Positions 1 through 12,520 of a DNA stretch of 64,000 nt are shown here, in pieces. Where the stretch lies: NCBI GenBank assembly GCA_023231475.1, contig JALJEE010001458.1, positions 1 through 64,000 of the forward strand. Direction: 5' to 3'. The stretch is from Seison nebaliae (lineage: Eukaryota > Rotifera > Pararotatoria > Seisonacea > Seisonidae). The notes under the pieces were generated by a model that ran no database searches, was not told the origin of the DNA, and saw only the letters and a list, made by a program, of their open reading frames with translations. Positions within the stretch are counted from its first letter, which is position 1; the number at the start of each line of letters is the position of its first letter. The position numbers and the translations under genes were made by a program.

Positions 1-119
1 GTCACCTTTTTGTAAATTATTGTGTGATTTCGACCCCACTTAATTATTCTTACATTATTTATTATATTATTATTATTATTATATTATACATTACATAGCA
101 TATTGTATAATTGTCTTAT

Positions 120-480
120 TTATTTATTTTATTGTAATAAACGCCGAAAATACATATAAATTTGTATAAAAGGGTGGCGAAAACGCCGAAAATATACAAG
201 CAGGATGGCGAACTGTCCATTTTAAGAAAATGAAGCTCAAATTTATACAAAAGGGTGGCGAAAACACCAAAAATACATAAGTAGGGTGGCGAACTGTCCA
301 TTATTAGGGTGGCGAACTATCCGAATGAGAGTGGAAAAAAAAAGGTGGCGAAATAACCGCATACCGTGAATTCCTCTGCGAACAACTCCATTTAAGAGAA
401 TTCCTCTTCGAATAATATTTTATAAGGAGAATAGTCGCGTGAATTCCGCTCCGATATTTCAGTGAATTCATCTCTGAAAA
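120..480. repeat. Degenerate short tandem repeats (ggcgaactgtcc type)
   Basis: The core unit ggtggcgaactgtccatta and variants (ggtggcgaaaacgccgaaaat, ggcgaactatccg, ggcgaaataaccg) recur many times. A larger ~95-base period is visible: the block near 160-225 is repeated near 240-302. Towards 360-480 the unit drifts to gaattcctctgcgaac-like copies. Open frames through the array look like by-products of the repeat, not genes. It could be the arm of a larger fold-back element whose partner lies before the window. Confidence 0.75.
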
Positions 481-988
481 TGAAATCGAATGCTTCAAAA
501 ATATCAAAATATACGGTAAACCGTATTATTGATGTTAATTTAACTAATTAATTTTAGGAAGCATCCAAACACTTGTCTAACTACTTTTTATTCACTCAAT
601 TCCATTTTGAATAAATTCGTTTTGGATGATGGTAACTTTGATGATCATTTCTTAATATAGTATTATTAGATATTATATTAGATAATAAAATATAAGGTCT
701 TAATTAAATGTTGTTCTGAACAATTTGTTCATCTTTAATTATTGAAGATTCTTCAATGAAAGAGTCGATAATAATTTTACAAAGTTGGAAGAAATTTGAA
801 TAACATAATCTTATTGAATTCCTACAATATACAGTAATTCTCCAATAAAGACGATTCTTCAGTTTCATGTTTTGTATAAATTAAGAAAAATAATACTTTC
901 AAGTTTCAAATTCGAAACAATCTAATATCACTTTCTAATCTAATATGTCAATGCATGATTGAATCGTATAAAACATGATATTCTTAAT

Positions 989-1331
989 TCATATATTTAT
1001 AAATTCTTCTTTCGATTCTCTGGATGTTTGTCTAATGTTACTATGTATCTGTTGGGAATAATCTGGTTGGGGATAAATTTCAAACTATTTATCCGACTAA
1101 TATTTGAACATCTTCAGCAATTTCTTTCCAACCTAATAAATTTGTTTGTTCTGTATGAATATATTTTATGGAAATAACAAATCTTCTATTTTCATCTTTG
1201 GGAAGGTGAATCGAGTCAAAGAAATTTTTATTATGCTCTCCTTTCGATACTTTTTCTTTAATCGTCAAGTTCCATATTTGATGTTCTAGAATACACTTAC
1301 AAATTCTTTTTTTCGCCTGCTTCTCATCCAT
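989..1331 (-). CDS. Small two-exon hypothetical protein
   Basis: The frame opens with ATG at 1331 (start MDEKQAKKRICK) and reads about 75 codons with a balanced, charged composition typical of coding DNA here. A stop follows at 1089 if unspliced. A GT...AG interval of only 25 bases, about 1086-1062, would join it in frame to a second open stretch (FEIYPQPDYSQQIH...) ending with TGA at 989-991, for about 105 residues. I see no known domain, signal peptide or membrane segment. The unspliced 80-residue form is the alternative. Homology is unknown and the existence of the gene is only moderately supported. Confidence 0.35.
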
Positions 1332-1825
1332 TACGACAAATTATTGATTTGTAATAGAAGCATTGCTATTTCATATTCGTTTTTTTCTTCACTTATGTTC
1401 GTAATCAGGGAATATAGATTTTTTTTATCGAAAACGAGTGATTTTTAAACGGACATCTTACGATGGAAACCGAAACCGGAAAAAGAAAAACGGTAGGTCC
1501 GTTATTACAAAGATGTATGCTGATACAAGACAAATAATGAAAACACACCATGGGAAACAAACACATTTTTCTTACGATCTGATTACAGTAATTAGTTGAA
1601 ATAGGGATTCAAAATAAAAGAATTACCTATTCTAATTTACCATTAGTGGAAAATATGAATATTGTGATATTTAAATGATCTAATAAGGAAACTGTAAAAA
1701 TTGTAAAAATTTAAAACTTATTAGTGTTCATAGAATGAATGTCATAGAAAAAATGAAATAAATTTAGATATACATTTGCTTCTCTCATAATTTTTGATTA
1801 CGTCCTCTAACTAGAAAATACTGCT
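1332..1825. other. Intergenic, no gene seen
   Basis: AT-rich sequence with short homopolymer runs. I see no open frame with coding-like composition and no RNA gene. Confidence 0.5.
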
Positions 1826-2470
1826 CCTTTTTTTTTACTTCGTTGGACATTTTTACTCCTTTATAGATAAATTATGGACACTTTTACTCCTTTTTAGAGA
1901 AATTATGGACACTTATACATTCCGGTTTTCTTTTCTGTTGGACAGTTCTGCTCCTTCTTTAGATACGGTGACAAATGCTCCGTGAGACAATTGCTCCTTT
2001 TTTTTCAACCACTTTAGTTTTTTGCATTTTAAAGTAGTTAGGCAGAGAGTAGCATCATAAAAAAGCATATATTCTGAAAGTATTTTTTATGTTATGTTCT
2101 GAAGGTGATGTTCTAACTATGTTTAAAAAATGAAATAAATAAGATAATTATAAATGTCTTGTACCTGCAGGTTAACTTACGTTAGGGAGAAAAAAAAAGT
2201 TATTTTTGAACCTGTTTTTGGCCTTTGATTCTAAATATCTTCACTTATATCTAATCAAACATATCGTAATAGACAACATTGGATAGTGGTGGAAAAATAC
2301 TTTCAGAAAATATGCTTATTAATAATTCTACTCTCTGCCTAACTACTTTAAAATGCAAAAAACTAAAGTGGTTAAAAAAAAGAGGAGCAATTGCCTCACG
2401 GAGCATTTGTCACCGAATCTCTTTTTAAAAGCATCTACACCTTTTTCGGAAATTTGTTGGACAATTGTAC
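1826..2470. mobile_element. Fold-back / long-inverted-repeat element
   Basis: The block at 1961-2090 reappears as its reverse complement at 2293-2420 with only scattered differences; both carry cggtgacaaatgctccgtga and a stretch reading ctttagttttttgcatttt. About 200 bases separate the arms. The left arm extends outward through tandem copies of a ~30-base unit, reverse complement ggagtaaaagtgtccataat, between about 1826 and 1960. The right arm keeps a shorter version to about 2470. No transposase frame lies inside, so it is non-autonomous. Target-site duplications were not identified with certainty. Confidence 0.75.
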
Positions 2471-3594
2471 ATCTAAGCGCAATGTATCATACTAGATGAT
2501 CGATAGAGACAATGTACATGCGTTGTTAAAAAACTGTTCTCCAGAATGTACAAGGATACATGGATTTTTAAGGGCCCTAAAAACTGATCACAAATTGCAG
2601 TAGAAATTGATCGTTAACTGTAAATTTGATAAAAATTTACACATAGAAGTATTTGATGGTCGTGATTTCGATAAAAGAAACAAAAGTTAAAATTATATAT
2701 AATAGGTCTGGAAAAATTCACTTTAAAAAAATATTCAATAATTACGTCAAATCTCAAATTGTATTGTTAATGCATGAAATGTTTATTCTTTCCAAACCCA
2801 TTTACAGCATCTTTAAGATGAACTGACTGTTTTATGATCTATTATTATAGAGTCATAAAAAGATGCATTATCAAATAGCTTATGCCTACTTTACTTGATT
2901 TTTTAATTAATTATTTTAATCGTTTTTTGAAACCTGTCAAATAAAAAATTATATTAATAGTATGAAGTTCTTCTTTTTAATAAAATTAATTCCTAAATTT
3001 ATTTGTTTGATATTTTTTGGGACATATTTAAAAATATTATATAATTTCGCGTCATCCTTCCATCACTGTTTGCTTATTCCACTAAGGAAAAGTCATAATT
3101 TGAGTACATGAAAACATAAAAACGAACCAGTTGATTAATCAAAAATATTATCGCTTTAAATTGTCATTTTTAATAACTTTATTATATTAGTTTTACAGAA
3201 TTTTTATGTCAAACTTGTTCCATTAATTAGACTATAACGTCGGGTATTATACGTTTATTGTATTTATACCATGCGTATATTTCCTTTACATTAAATCCAC
3301 AATTGATTAATGTTAAATCTGCTTTTCTTCTTTTCTTTGAAAGATGGAATTAAACTGTGAGTATCTCACTAGAAATTCTTACTTCTCTTTCTTTTTGTTA
3401 CTTCTGATCATTACTTTCCCTATTGAAATTTTGGTTATCATTTCTTTGTTCTTTTAGAAATTAGTATTATTCGGTTACTGTCATCCTTATGGGGAGAAAT
3501 ATTGATTAAAAGTAAAGAAGATTGAATATTGTTGGAAACAAGAAAAAGATGTACCAAATGAAAATAAAGAAAGAAATCATAATCGTACGATTAT
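2471..3594. other. Intergenic, no gene seen
   Basis: AT-rich, with frequent stops in all frames. Nothing supportable was found. Confidence 0.5.
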
Positions 3595-5355
3595 TTAACA
3601 TCTTTGACTATTTAGAGATTTCTTCAATTTCATTTCATTATCCCTAAATTTTGAACAGATTACATAATACTTTCGTTGATATAAAATTAACAGTAACTTT
3701 ATTCTTTTATTAATTTTTTCCAATTTTCCTAGGAAAATATTTACATTACAATCCCCATAATTGTATCTAGTATCTTGATTTAGTTCCTTGTTCATTCCTT
3801 CTTCAGTGTTTGGTCCATTGTGTAAGTTTCCATTCTCGTAAGCCTTATATCTTTTATGGACATCTAATGAATATTTTTTCTCTGCACAATTAAATGTTAT
3901 GATTATGTTATCTCTCGTGTTCAGTCGTATGGACCAATGTTGCGACAATTGACATACAATAGGCTGAAAGAGAAACGTTGTCGATGATGATTTGTCTTCT
4001 ATATTTTTCACAAGGTTTTTATCCGATTTGGAGATTCTTGATATAAGGAATCGTTTATATTGCGTATCAAAATATGTATAAAATTCTTTCTTGCAGTTCT
4101 GAGTCCAATACCATTTTTGACGAATACGTCTAATACCGTATTCTTTCGTTCTTCTAATACTCTTTAATGTTTCTCGTATATTTGGGGGGAAAATATCGCT
4201 GCAAGCCCAGTTCTTTAATATATTTTGCGGTCCATTATTTAAAAGGTAACCACAATGTCTATTGTAAATTAACCTATTATATCAGTTATATAATCGTTGG
4301 GAATAAGAATAATTAAATAAAAAATTAGAATCTCATAGTCCATTGTAATGAAGAAAAAAAACTTAGGCAATGGAAGAGCATTTATGTCGTTGATGATACA
4401 TTTGCCAGCAGATTGAATGGAACCAAGTATAAAGGATTGATTTCGATTATTATTTGTTTTTACCTCGTCTTTTCTGAAAAATAAGGTATAAAGATAATTA
4501 TCTTTCTTCCTCGATATTAAACATGCTAATTCTCCCGATGGGTATTTGATATATCCAGTTTGATCGGTGAATATTAAGGAAAATTCTGAACCATTTCGAT
4601 ATAATTTCTTTTCGTATTCAATTTTCCTTTCTCTTATTGAACTTTTCCCAGAAGATGTTCGACTGAATACGGAGGATTGAATGGAGGACAACGACATACG
4701 ATTGGGATTGAATCGATCATTCGTACGATATAACGGTTTTAAAGGAATATTATCTTCGATTACCGTCCATCCTCTGTAAATATACCGACTGTCCGATAAT
4801 TCATAATTTATTCCTTGTGACTGTTTTTCATAAGTTTCCAATTGAGATATTAATCTTTTCTTCTCTTCATCATCAATTTCTGTTTGACTTAATGATGAAT
4901 TATTGACTTCAATATCGTTCTTCTTATTCTTTTCAATCATTTTATTCCTTCTTTTACTTTCCAATAATTTCATAGAATTGCCAATTGGCACTTTCTTTTT
5001 CGTTGTGTTTGTCACCTTAGGCAAACGATTAACGTTATTTAGTTGCCTAATAAGAACTAGAGATCGGTTGTTGTAAAAATAGATTAAAAATAACAATTTT
5101 TTCCTTGGGAATGTTTTTAAACTTTTTACCGAAACAATATTTTCAATCCTGTGAGATAGTTCCCTTTTTGTTTCCAACTCCAACAAACAAATACTTCTCC
5201 CAATGTCTGAAAAAGAATTGACGGATTGAATGTTCGATTCAATAAAATATTTCAAGGATTTGCACGCATTTATGATTTCGTTAAAATGCTGTTGACGATT
5301 GTCAATTGAAAGGAATGATGGCGACGAAGATGATAATAATTTTGATCTTCTGGAC
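3595..5355 (-). CDS. ERICH6: ERICH6/FAM194-like protein (5' end unresolved)
   Basis: Exon 5355-4363 starts after an acceptor (atatag) and joins by a ~104-base intron to an exon from 4258. The C-terminal part has the order of motifs I know from the FAM194 domain of glutamate-rich protein 6: a GSEFSLIFTDQTG segment, then YPSGELACLISRKKD, an ILGSIQSAGKC strand where the family has a G-x-G-x-A-x-C segment, a tryptophan block (ILKNWACSDI) and QPIVCQLSQHWSIRLN followed by NIIITF. The N-terminal half is basic and Ser/Lys-rich. ERICH6 function is not well established; relatives are expressed in ciliated and testis tissue, which would fit the DNAH6 gene nearby (inference). The first exon and start codon were not found; they may lie between 5356 and 5880. 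The extreme C-terminus may contain one more tiny intron near 3745. Confidence 0.55.
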
Positions 5356-5493
5356 CTATATTGTGTATTATAAAAATTAATTGGCTAAATTTTATCAAAC
5401 GAATATATATATGAGATAATAATGACGAAAACTCGAAGTATTGACGGAATATTTTGTGTTTTTTCTCTCTTAATCTTCAAACGTTAAGAATAA

Positions 5494-5877
5494 TTAAGAA
5501 CATCTGAAGAAATAAAAAAGAACAATGTTGCTCGCGGCATTGTTTTGTAATTCAATTTGTTCATTAGATTCTATAGACATAATATATGTACTTAAAAATT
5601 TCAGTAACTTTTCTTGATGATTGGAAAATAATTTAGTCTTATCATCTTCTACTAATTGCCATAACAACTGGACGGCGACATAACAAAGAATAATAAAAAT
5701 AAGTGTATTGATATAATATTTATATAAAAAGAAGAAAGTTAATAGAAAAATCCAATATTCTCGTGAAAAATAAATGAGCTTCCGCTGAAGAATTATGTAA
5801 CGGAAAAACAGGAAACTTGAAAAAGAATAAAGAATAATGATGAAGAGGAATAATAAGAAGTTATGATTAAGTTTCAT
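5494..5877 (-). CDS. Hydrophobic small ORF, possible membrane protein
   Basis: A 127-residue frame with a real ATG at 5877. The first ~75 residues form two or three very hydrophobic Phe/Leu/Ile segments (MKLNHNFLLFLFIIILY...), followed by a polar helix-like part (LVEDDKTKLFSNHQEKLLKF). Such Phe-rich frames also arise by chance in T-rich DNA, so it may be spurious or the 5' part of the ERICH6-like gene. No family recognised. Confidence 0.25.
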   Translation of the reverse strand: MKLNHNFLLFLFIIILYSFSSFLFFRYIILQRKLIYFSREYWIFLLTFFFLYKYYINTLIFIILCYVAVQLLWQLVEDDKTKLFSNHQEKLLKFLSTYIMSIESNEQIELQNNAASNIVLFYFFRCS

Positions 5878-5973
5878 GAAGAAAAATTTTTAAATAAATT
5901 GAATATAAGAAAGGACTAGAATCATGGAAATTATTGCATTGAGTAGCATGTCAAATGTTGAAACATTAATTGA

Positions 5974-8900
5974 TTAATTTCCCGAATTATCGACTAAGCG
6001 AAATGTTTCAAGAAATTCGTTAAAATCAATGAACCCATCCTTATTCAAATCCATAGATTGAGCCATTTCAATGATTGCCGTTTCATCGTTACCAAAATCG
6101 AAGTTACATTTTTCACCAATTCCTGTTGGTAATTTGGTGGATTTACAAATATTGACAGTTGTTTCATTGTCAATAGACAAATCTTGCGTTCTTTCCATTT
6201 GTCTCGACAAGATTTGACAAGCTTCTCGAAATTCATCCAACGATATGAAACCTATGGAAAATGGAAGGATGAACAATTTTATTTCGAACTGCTATTTACC
6301 TGATTTATCTTGATCGATTGCTTGGAAGATTACGCTTAACTCTTCTTTATTCCGGTATAACGCTTCTGTAATCGATTGATTGTTCTGATTATTTCCAGAA
6401 AGTGTCTTCGATTTCAATTTCGATTTTAGTGACCCACTTGTACTTGAACCCTTCTTACCAATTAATACAACACCATTGAACATCGTTTCATACATAATAT
6501 TACCATTGGATGATAATGAACATAATTGTTTGTATAAACACCTCCAAGGAACATTTGGCATTTCCGTAATACGACTCAGAATTTGACACCAATCATTGAC
6601 AGTAATATTGCCAGATTTCTTCTGATCAACCTTCTTAAATTCATTCATCAACATCGATTTGTGGGCAAATATCTTAGACGTTAGATCTTTCATAGCTGAT
6701 TCTTCCAGAGATGACACACTAAAAAAAAGTCGACCGATCTCTTTAAAATAATCTAGAAATAACCTTTCACGCAATGTCATTTTTTTTTGTTGTTTCTTAT
6801 TTGAAACATACTGAACGATGTAAGGAGCCATCTCGGGTAATAATTTGAGATATGCTCCTTTGTTACTACCTTCGTCATAATAGTTCGATGCGGAGAAGAC
6901 TGTTAAAACCTGATCATAATTTTGAAAAAATAATAAATTTGAAATTGAAAAAAACTTTTTTATCATGAATATATTCATATCCTTCTTGCTTACATTCATG
7001 AGATCGTATAAGATATTTCAATCCATATTGATTCAATATCGATTCAGAAATGTCCGGTCCGAAATAACATCCACCACCTCGAAATACATTTGGTTGACAA
7101 CCTTTCTTCACTTTGGGATCACTCCACAATATGTCTAACATTTGTCTCCACTCATTTGTATCAATTCTTTGTAAATCAGTTACACTTTGAATAATGACAC
7201 TTTCATCGGTTTCTGAATCTTTCGCTGGTGGTTGAAGAATTGAACGATACTTCAAGTTAAAATGACATACAACAGATCACCTAATGAAGCGACGAAACTT
7301 TTTCCCGTTTAATATTATTGATATAATTTAGATTTGTGGCATCTGATATTCCACCATGAACAATAAGAGCATATCCGTCAATCACTGTTCCCAATGGTAA
7401 CCATTTGAAAACTTCTTCGAACATCAACAACAACGGCTTCGTATGATTCTAATGAAATTGAACATTTACATGAGGCGTATTATATAGAAAAATAACTTTA
7501 TATTTTGAAGCGACTTCCTTGGTAAAACCATAACGGACATTCATTATGGGATCTTCATGATTTCCACGATTAATAAACACATAATTTGGGTAACATAATA
7601 CGAATGAAAAAAGAAGAAGTGCAATCTCTACAGAATTCTCTCCTCGGTCAACAAAATCACCGTTAAATAAATATGGATTTTCTTCGCTTGGTAATCCGTT
7701 CTGATCATTAAATTAGAATGGGGAATAATGCCATAGTGAAACGAAGGGAAACAAAACTTTATAAAAGATATTTAAGAGGTCGTCCAATTTCCCATGTAGA
7801 TCGCCAACAACCGTTAATTTTGAAATTGGTGGACAAGTGTAATTGCTTGACAATTGTTTCTCACCTGTATTTTCGAAATCAGCGACATTAATTGTTGTGG
7901 TTGTTTTAAGTTTTAGATGATAAATATTCTTCATTCGTTTGAATGCCAATCGAGCATTCAACAGTATTTGTAGAACATATCGAATATGAAGTATCTAAAA
8001 ATCATAATGAATTGGATCCATAATCAATCAGGAAACTTCCTTCTTTTTGAAACTCTCCACCATTCCAACTAAATCGGCTTTCTTTAACGGAAAATGTAAA
8101 GTAAGTCCTTTATATGTTGATTCTATTGGGAAATCTAATATGTCAGGCAGCTCGTAATTGATTGACAACCGTTCTTTCTCATTAAATACCAATCGATTTT
8201 GAATTCGAGCATTATCCATATCAGTTAAACGCATCAATCCATAAAAAAAGTTATATAACTATAACAAGTTGTTTAAAAATTTAGAATTGAAAAAAAATGA
8301 TTAAACTCTTAATTGACTTTGTTCTCCAACATATTCGATACTTTGATAAATACTCCACGCACATTGACGACGTGCTTCTAAACGTGCAACATAACGTCGA
8401 TACCATCGTTGGATTAGTATTGCAGCAGGAATCACTTAATGAAAAATTAAACAGATAAATAGTTTATTAAAAATTATGTCGATTGCATGAAAATGAATCT
8501 TAAATTATTCTTTTTTATTTATCTAATTTACCATTTAATAAATTTAATAATAAACAAAGGGAAACTATAGCCAACGAGACATATTGTTCTTCAGAGGTGA
8601 TTGCAAAGAATCAACTCGATCTGTCGTTTTCTTCTTATCGATCGATTTCGACAAAAAATTGGTAATGATATTATTGGATGTAAGAGCGACAGGCATTTTT
8701 GGAAGGAATGATGAATCACCAGATCCGGAATTTGATGTCAGCATTTTATGATTAACATTAGTCGGATGTCCACTACTCATAGCGATGGAGGCAGATCCAG
8801 AATTTATAGTTGTGACTCTACTTTTTGGAATTGTTGATGAAGTTGTTGATGATGGCGTCGTGATTCTATTTCCGTTCAGTTTAATGTGCGACTGTATTGA

Positions 8901-9116
8901 ATTAATGATGGGCATTATACCAGAGAGTATTGATGTGGATGTTAATAAATTTGATGATTTATTATTAAGATTCTTTGTGTTTGATGGAACTTTATCATCG
9001 ATATTATCGATATTATTATTGTTCTTAAACGAATTCTCATCATTATTATGCACATTCTTATTATCTACTGAGAAATTTTTCAATTTTTTTTCGCTTTCAA
9101 TTATCTTTTCCTTCAT
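5974..9116 (-). CDS. PPEF: PPEF/rdgC protein phosphatase with EF-hands
   Basis: Calcium-linked serine/threonine phosphatase of the retinal degeneration C family. Reading from the 5' end: an Asn/Ser-rich leader (9116-8576), an IQ calmodulin-binding motif ([19 protein letters not shown], 8434-8340), a linker ([15 protein letters not shown]), then the PPP catalytic core with [63 protein letters not shown] and [16 protein letters not shown]. The C-terminal EF-hand region includes [13 protein letters not shown] and [13 protein letters not shown] just before the stop at 5974. All metal-binding motifs of the phosphatase appear intact. There are about nine exons with short introns. The leader joins the IQ exon only by a weak donor (c|gttggc near 8575, 141-base intron), so the true start is uncertain. 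Vertebrate PPEF proteins lack such a long leader. Confidence 0.88.
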
Positions 9117-9836
9117 TTTGTCTAATTAAGCGTACGATGTTATGTTCTTGAATGATCTATTGTTATCCATCTCTACTCACTCTTCATTTGCTATATATGT
9201 CTTCCCATGAAAAAAATTTAGTCCTATTTAATCATAATATCAGGATTAATTTTAAAAAAAATAAACAATCGTCATGGTGATATGATAAAAGAGATTGAAG
9301 GCGGTAAGGCTAATATCGGAAGAATGATCTTTTCTGCTAAATAATTGGAGGTACTAATGGAAGATAGATATGTGGAAAAGTTGAACGTTGAAGATAATTT
9401 CCAATTGCTATCTGAACAACAAAATTCTTCTATAGTTCGCCGAAGATGATATGATCGTATTATTATAATGGATGGTTCCATCGTAGAAAAAAACGAAGTA
9501 AAGGTGTAAATTACAGCTCAATATTTTTTGGAGTAAAAATATGCATCATTTACATCAAGATATATTAACTCAGAAATTCTCAGTAAAATTTTGCCAAAGT
9601 ATTTGGGAAAGTCCACTTCCAAAAATAACTTATATATAAGAAACGATTATAATTATTGATAATGGTCACGAAGGAATTTTCATAAAGAAGAAACAAATTC
9701 TCATCAAAAGAATGAAATATTATCAACTAGGAAATAATTGACTAATTGAAAAGTAATGATTCTGTAACATTTAAGAACATACATTCTGAGAAAGCTCTCA
9801 GTGATAACAGGAAACAGAAATAGAATATTAAATGAA
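9117..9836. other. Upstream flank of PPEF, nothing firm
   Basis: A short minus-strand open stretch near 9610-9510 (EVDFPKYFGKILLRISEL) may be another remnant of the IP3-receptor-like islands to the right, but it is too short to call. Otherwise AT-rich spacer. Confidence 0.3.
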
Positions 9837-12520
9837 TTATTCTTTTTCGATTACACAACGGCCAACGACTAATTTCTTCACAATGCATCTTATGAATCCA
9901 CAACTAATACCCAAATTGGCAATGTCCATATTACTTCCCTGAGAATTAATGTCAATTTCCCAAAATACTTTTTTTCTTAAGAGAATATCACACTGTTTTC
10001 CACAGAAGAAACTTTCGACTTTTGAAAATTTTCTCCTTTTGTGAATTAGTCTAACTACCTCTCCTCCAAGAAACATATCGCCTGATATCAATTACAGTAG
10101 TTCCATTTGCCAATCATCATGTTCGTCAGATAGCTAAGGTGTACGTATATATGAGTAAGCGCTAGAGTTCTATATTCAATTAACAATAATTTCCCATATG
10201 AAATGTGCAGGAGACAAAATTGGAAAAAAATGGGAATGATGTTGATGAATGATAAATTATATGTGCACATTACCAACAAATTCTAATTTTTATGGAATCG
10301 ACTGCCACATAAATGGATGTGGAGAGATATAAATATAATTTATCTTCTGTGGACACCCATTCTGAATTGATTTGGCATGGACTAGAAAGTTATGTAGATT
10401 TATTTATTATATCGTTTTATCCGATGAAAGAATCGAAGTACCGAGCAGAAAAAAGAAATTGAATAATTCGTTTATTTTGTTTGTTTCCCTTCAACTAGTT
10501 TCATGCAGACGTCCATGGTCGTGTACATATGCACTACATTCTTATCTAATGATGATTTATTTTTTTCACAACTTCATTTATTAAGAAAAATTTCCTTCTT
10601 TATCATTGAATTCTTCTGAATATTACAGGAGATTGATAAGTTCAAATCTTCCTGTTAATTATTATCTGATTTTGGGATATAGAAGAAGCTATTGTCTCCC
10701 TCTGTATTCATTCTCTACATACCTGACGCTATAGTCCCACACCAAATCAAATAATCGATGATGCCAATGACAAACGACAAATTAACAATTGTTAGTTATA
10801 GCGAAAGGAACATACTTCTTATACGACTTTATTATGCTTCAACTCAAAGTATATACATATATAACGAATAATGTCAATGAAAAAATCTTACCATTGAAAA
10901 ATAAATCGAGCTTAAATGAAATATGACAAGAAACTTGTGAATGATTAATAAGTACACCTTCCCATTCATTTTCTTACTTAGTCGGGTAATGAAATAATAA
11001 GACGATAATTGACGAATAATATGTTAGTCATTTCCATCATACACCTTTAAACTGTTGTATTGATTATTTCGGAGTAATATTGTAAATTGAAAAAATATCT
11101 TTTAAAATTTACTAACCAAATTCAGTATTAGATTATCAGTTCCAACATTCCATTCTATTTGTTTATCGTATTTCGGCTCTTTTATATCTGGACTGTTGCT
11201 ACCACAAACACTAGTAAACAATTTAATTCTATTTTTAACTATTTTTAACCAAATTTAATTCTGTAGAAAATCTTAAAAATTACTATGCGTATACTATTTT
11301 GATTCTTTATGCATCCTGATAATTTGGTTAATATTGAATATTATAAAATAATACCTTTTGAGAGAAACTTAAAAGTTTTCTTTCAAAATCATATTCTCAA
11401 CATCTTATTAATAATAAGTTATTATGATAAAAATTATACATTTCCTAATGTAAGATATTGATTATTGATAATATACAAAAGTATTATCAAATAAAATAAA
11501 TAGACTTGGAATTATTAAATAATATAATAATCATTAACGACGAGTTTTTCTAATCATTGATGACTAATTTTTAACATCATTGATCCATTTTTGTTTACAA
11601 TATCTACTCTATTTAGTCAAAAAATAATTTTAATCTTTTATAAGCAAAAAATGCAACCCAGTAGAAAGAGTACTTAAATAAATTATGTGGTTAATCGTTC
11701 ATCTTTGATGAAATAGAATAAGCAAGAAATGAGATTTCTCAGCGTAAGTGTAACATATTATCGGACATTCAATAAATGTTAGAAGGAGAATTAGTGCTAA
11801 TAATGGTAATATTAAAAAAAAAGAAGAAACAGAATAGAAAGGACAGATATATGACTGAGAATTTCGACAGAAATCTTAAGGTTGTCACTCCAGAATTATT
11901 CTGAATCTTACATTTGTCTTATCTCCTACATTGTGAATGATATGATGTTTTTGCTGACTGACAACAACGACGTTAATGCTGATGATGATGAACTAAATAT
12001 TTTTGTTTTAAAGCATATATAATGAGAATGGAAAATTACGTTTGCTTTCTAAATATGATGTCGTTTTGGCAGGTGTTGAATTGAATATCATATTCATATA
12101 TATAAATTTTTTATAAATTTTATTCATTTAATCATTAACTGTCATAAATCGCTAGGCTCCAATCGACCTTTTAAGACATATGCGTACACCTTGACAAAGA
12201 GTCACTCATATAAACACTGATTAATAAGAAAATTGTTGAAGGAATTCTTGTCTTCAAAACAGTCAACATGATGATCAGCTTGATGTGCAAAAATTGACGT
12301 GTTTAAATAGAAGTGGGAGCTACATTTGTGTTCGTACAGGATGAGAGTGAATATGGGTGAATATGTAGACTGGGAGATTTTCTAGACTTAAGACAGTTTT
12401 TAACGTATCATCAAATAGTTGACCTATGGAGAAACGATGACATCATATCCTTTGGAAGTCGATAAAATTCCCGTCCACCATATCACAATTCCAGTTTGTT
12501 TCGAATTCGAATGCTATTTC
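9837..12520 (-). pseudogene. IP3-receptor-like N-terminal remnant (MIR region)
   Basis: The best island, 10072-9837, follows an acceptor (gatatcag) and reads GGEVVRLIHKRRKFSKVES, then CGKQCDILLRKK, VFWEIDI and VKKLVVGRCVIEKE. Inositol trisphosphate receptors have the same order in a MIR repeat: GGDVVRLFH, a KKQ-x-x-x-LR segment, ALWEVEV, then FKHLATGHYLAAE. An upstream island ending near 10724 (IIDYLIWCGTIAS, donor gtatgt) is in matching phase. Another at 11210-11117 (IEWNVGTDNLILNL) has clean acceptor and donor. One near 12510-12440 (TGILSTSKGYDVIVSP) recalls the IP3R GFISTLGLVDDRCVVQP segment. The remaining >2,000 residues, including the channel, are absent: PPEF follows directly. I infer a truncated, decayed copy or a very diverged MIR-only gene. 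Confidence 0.35.

Noticed and set aside
116-507. Two minus-strand frames of 61 and 67 codons
   Set aside because: They simply translate the short tandem repeat (repeated YIFGVFATLLYKF-type peptides).
8785-9129. 114-codon plus-strand frame rich in Asp, Val and Ile
   Set aside because: Exact shadow of the Asn/Ser-rich minus-strand frame of the PPEF leader; composition is that of an antisense frame.
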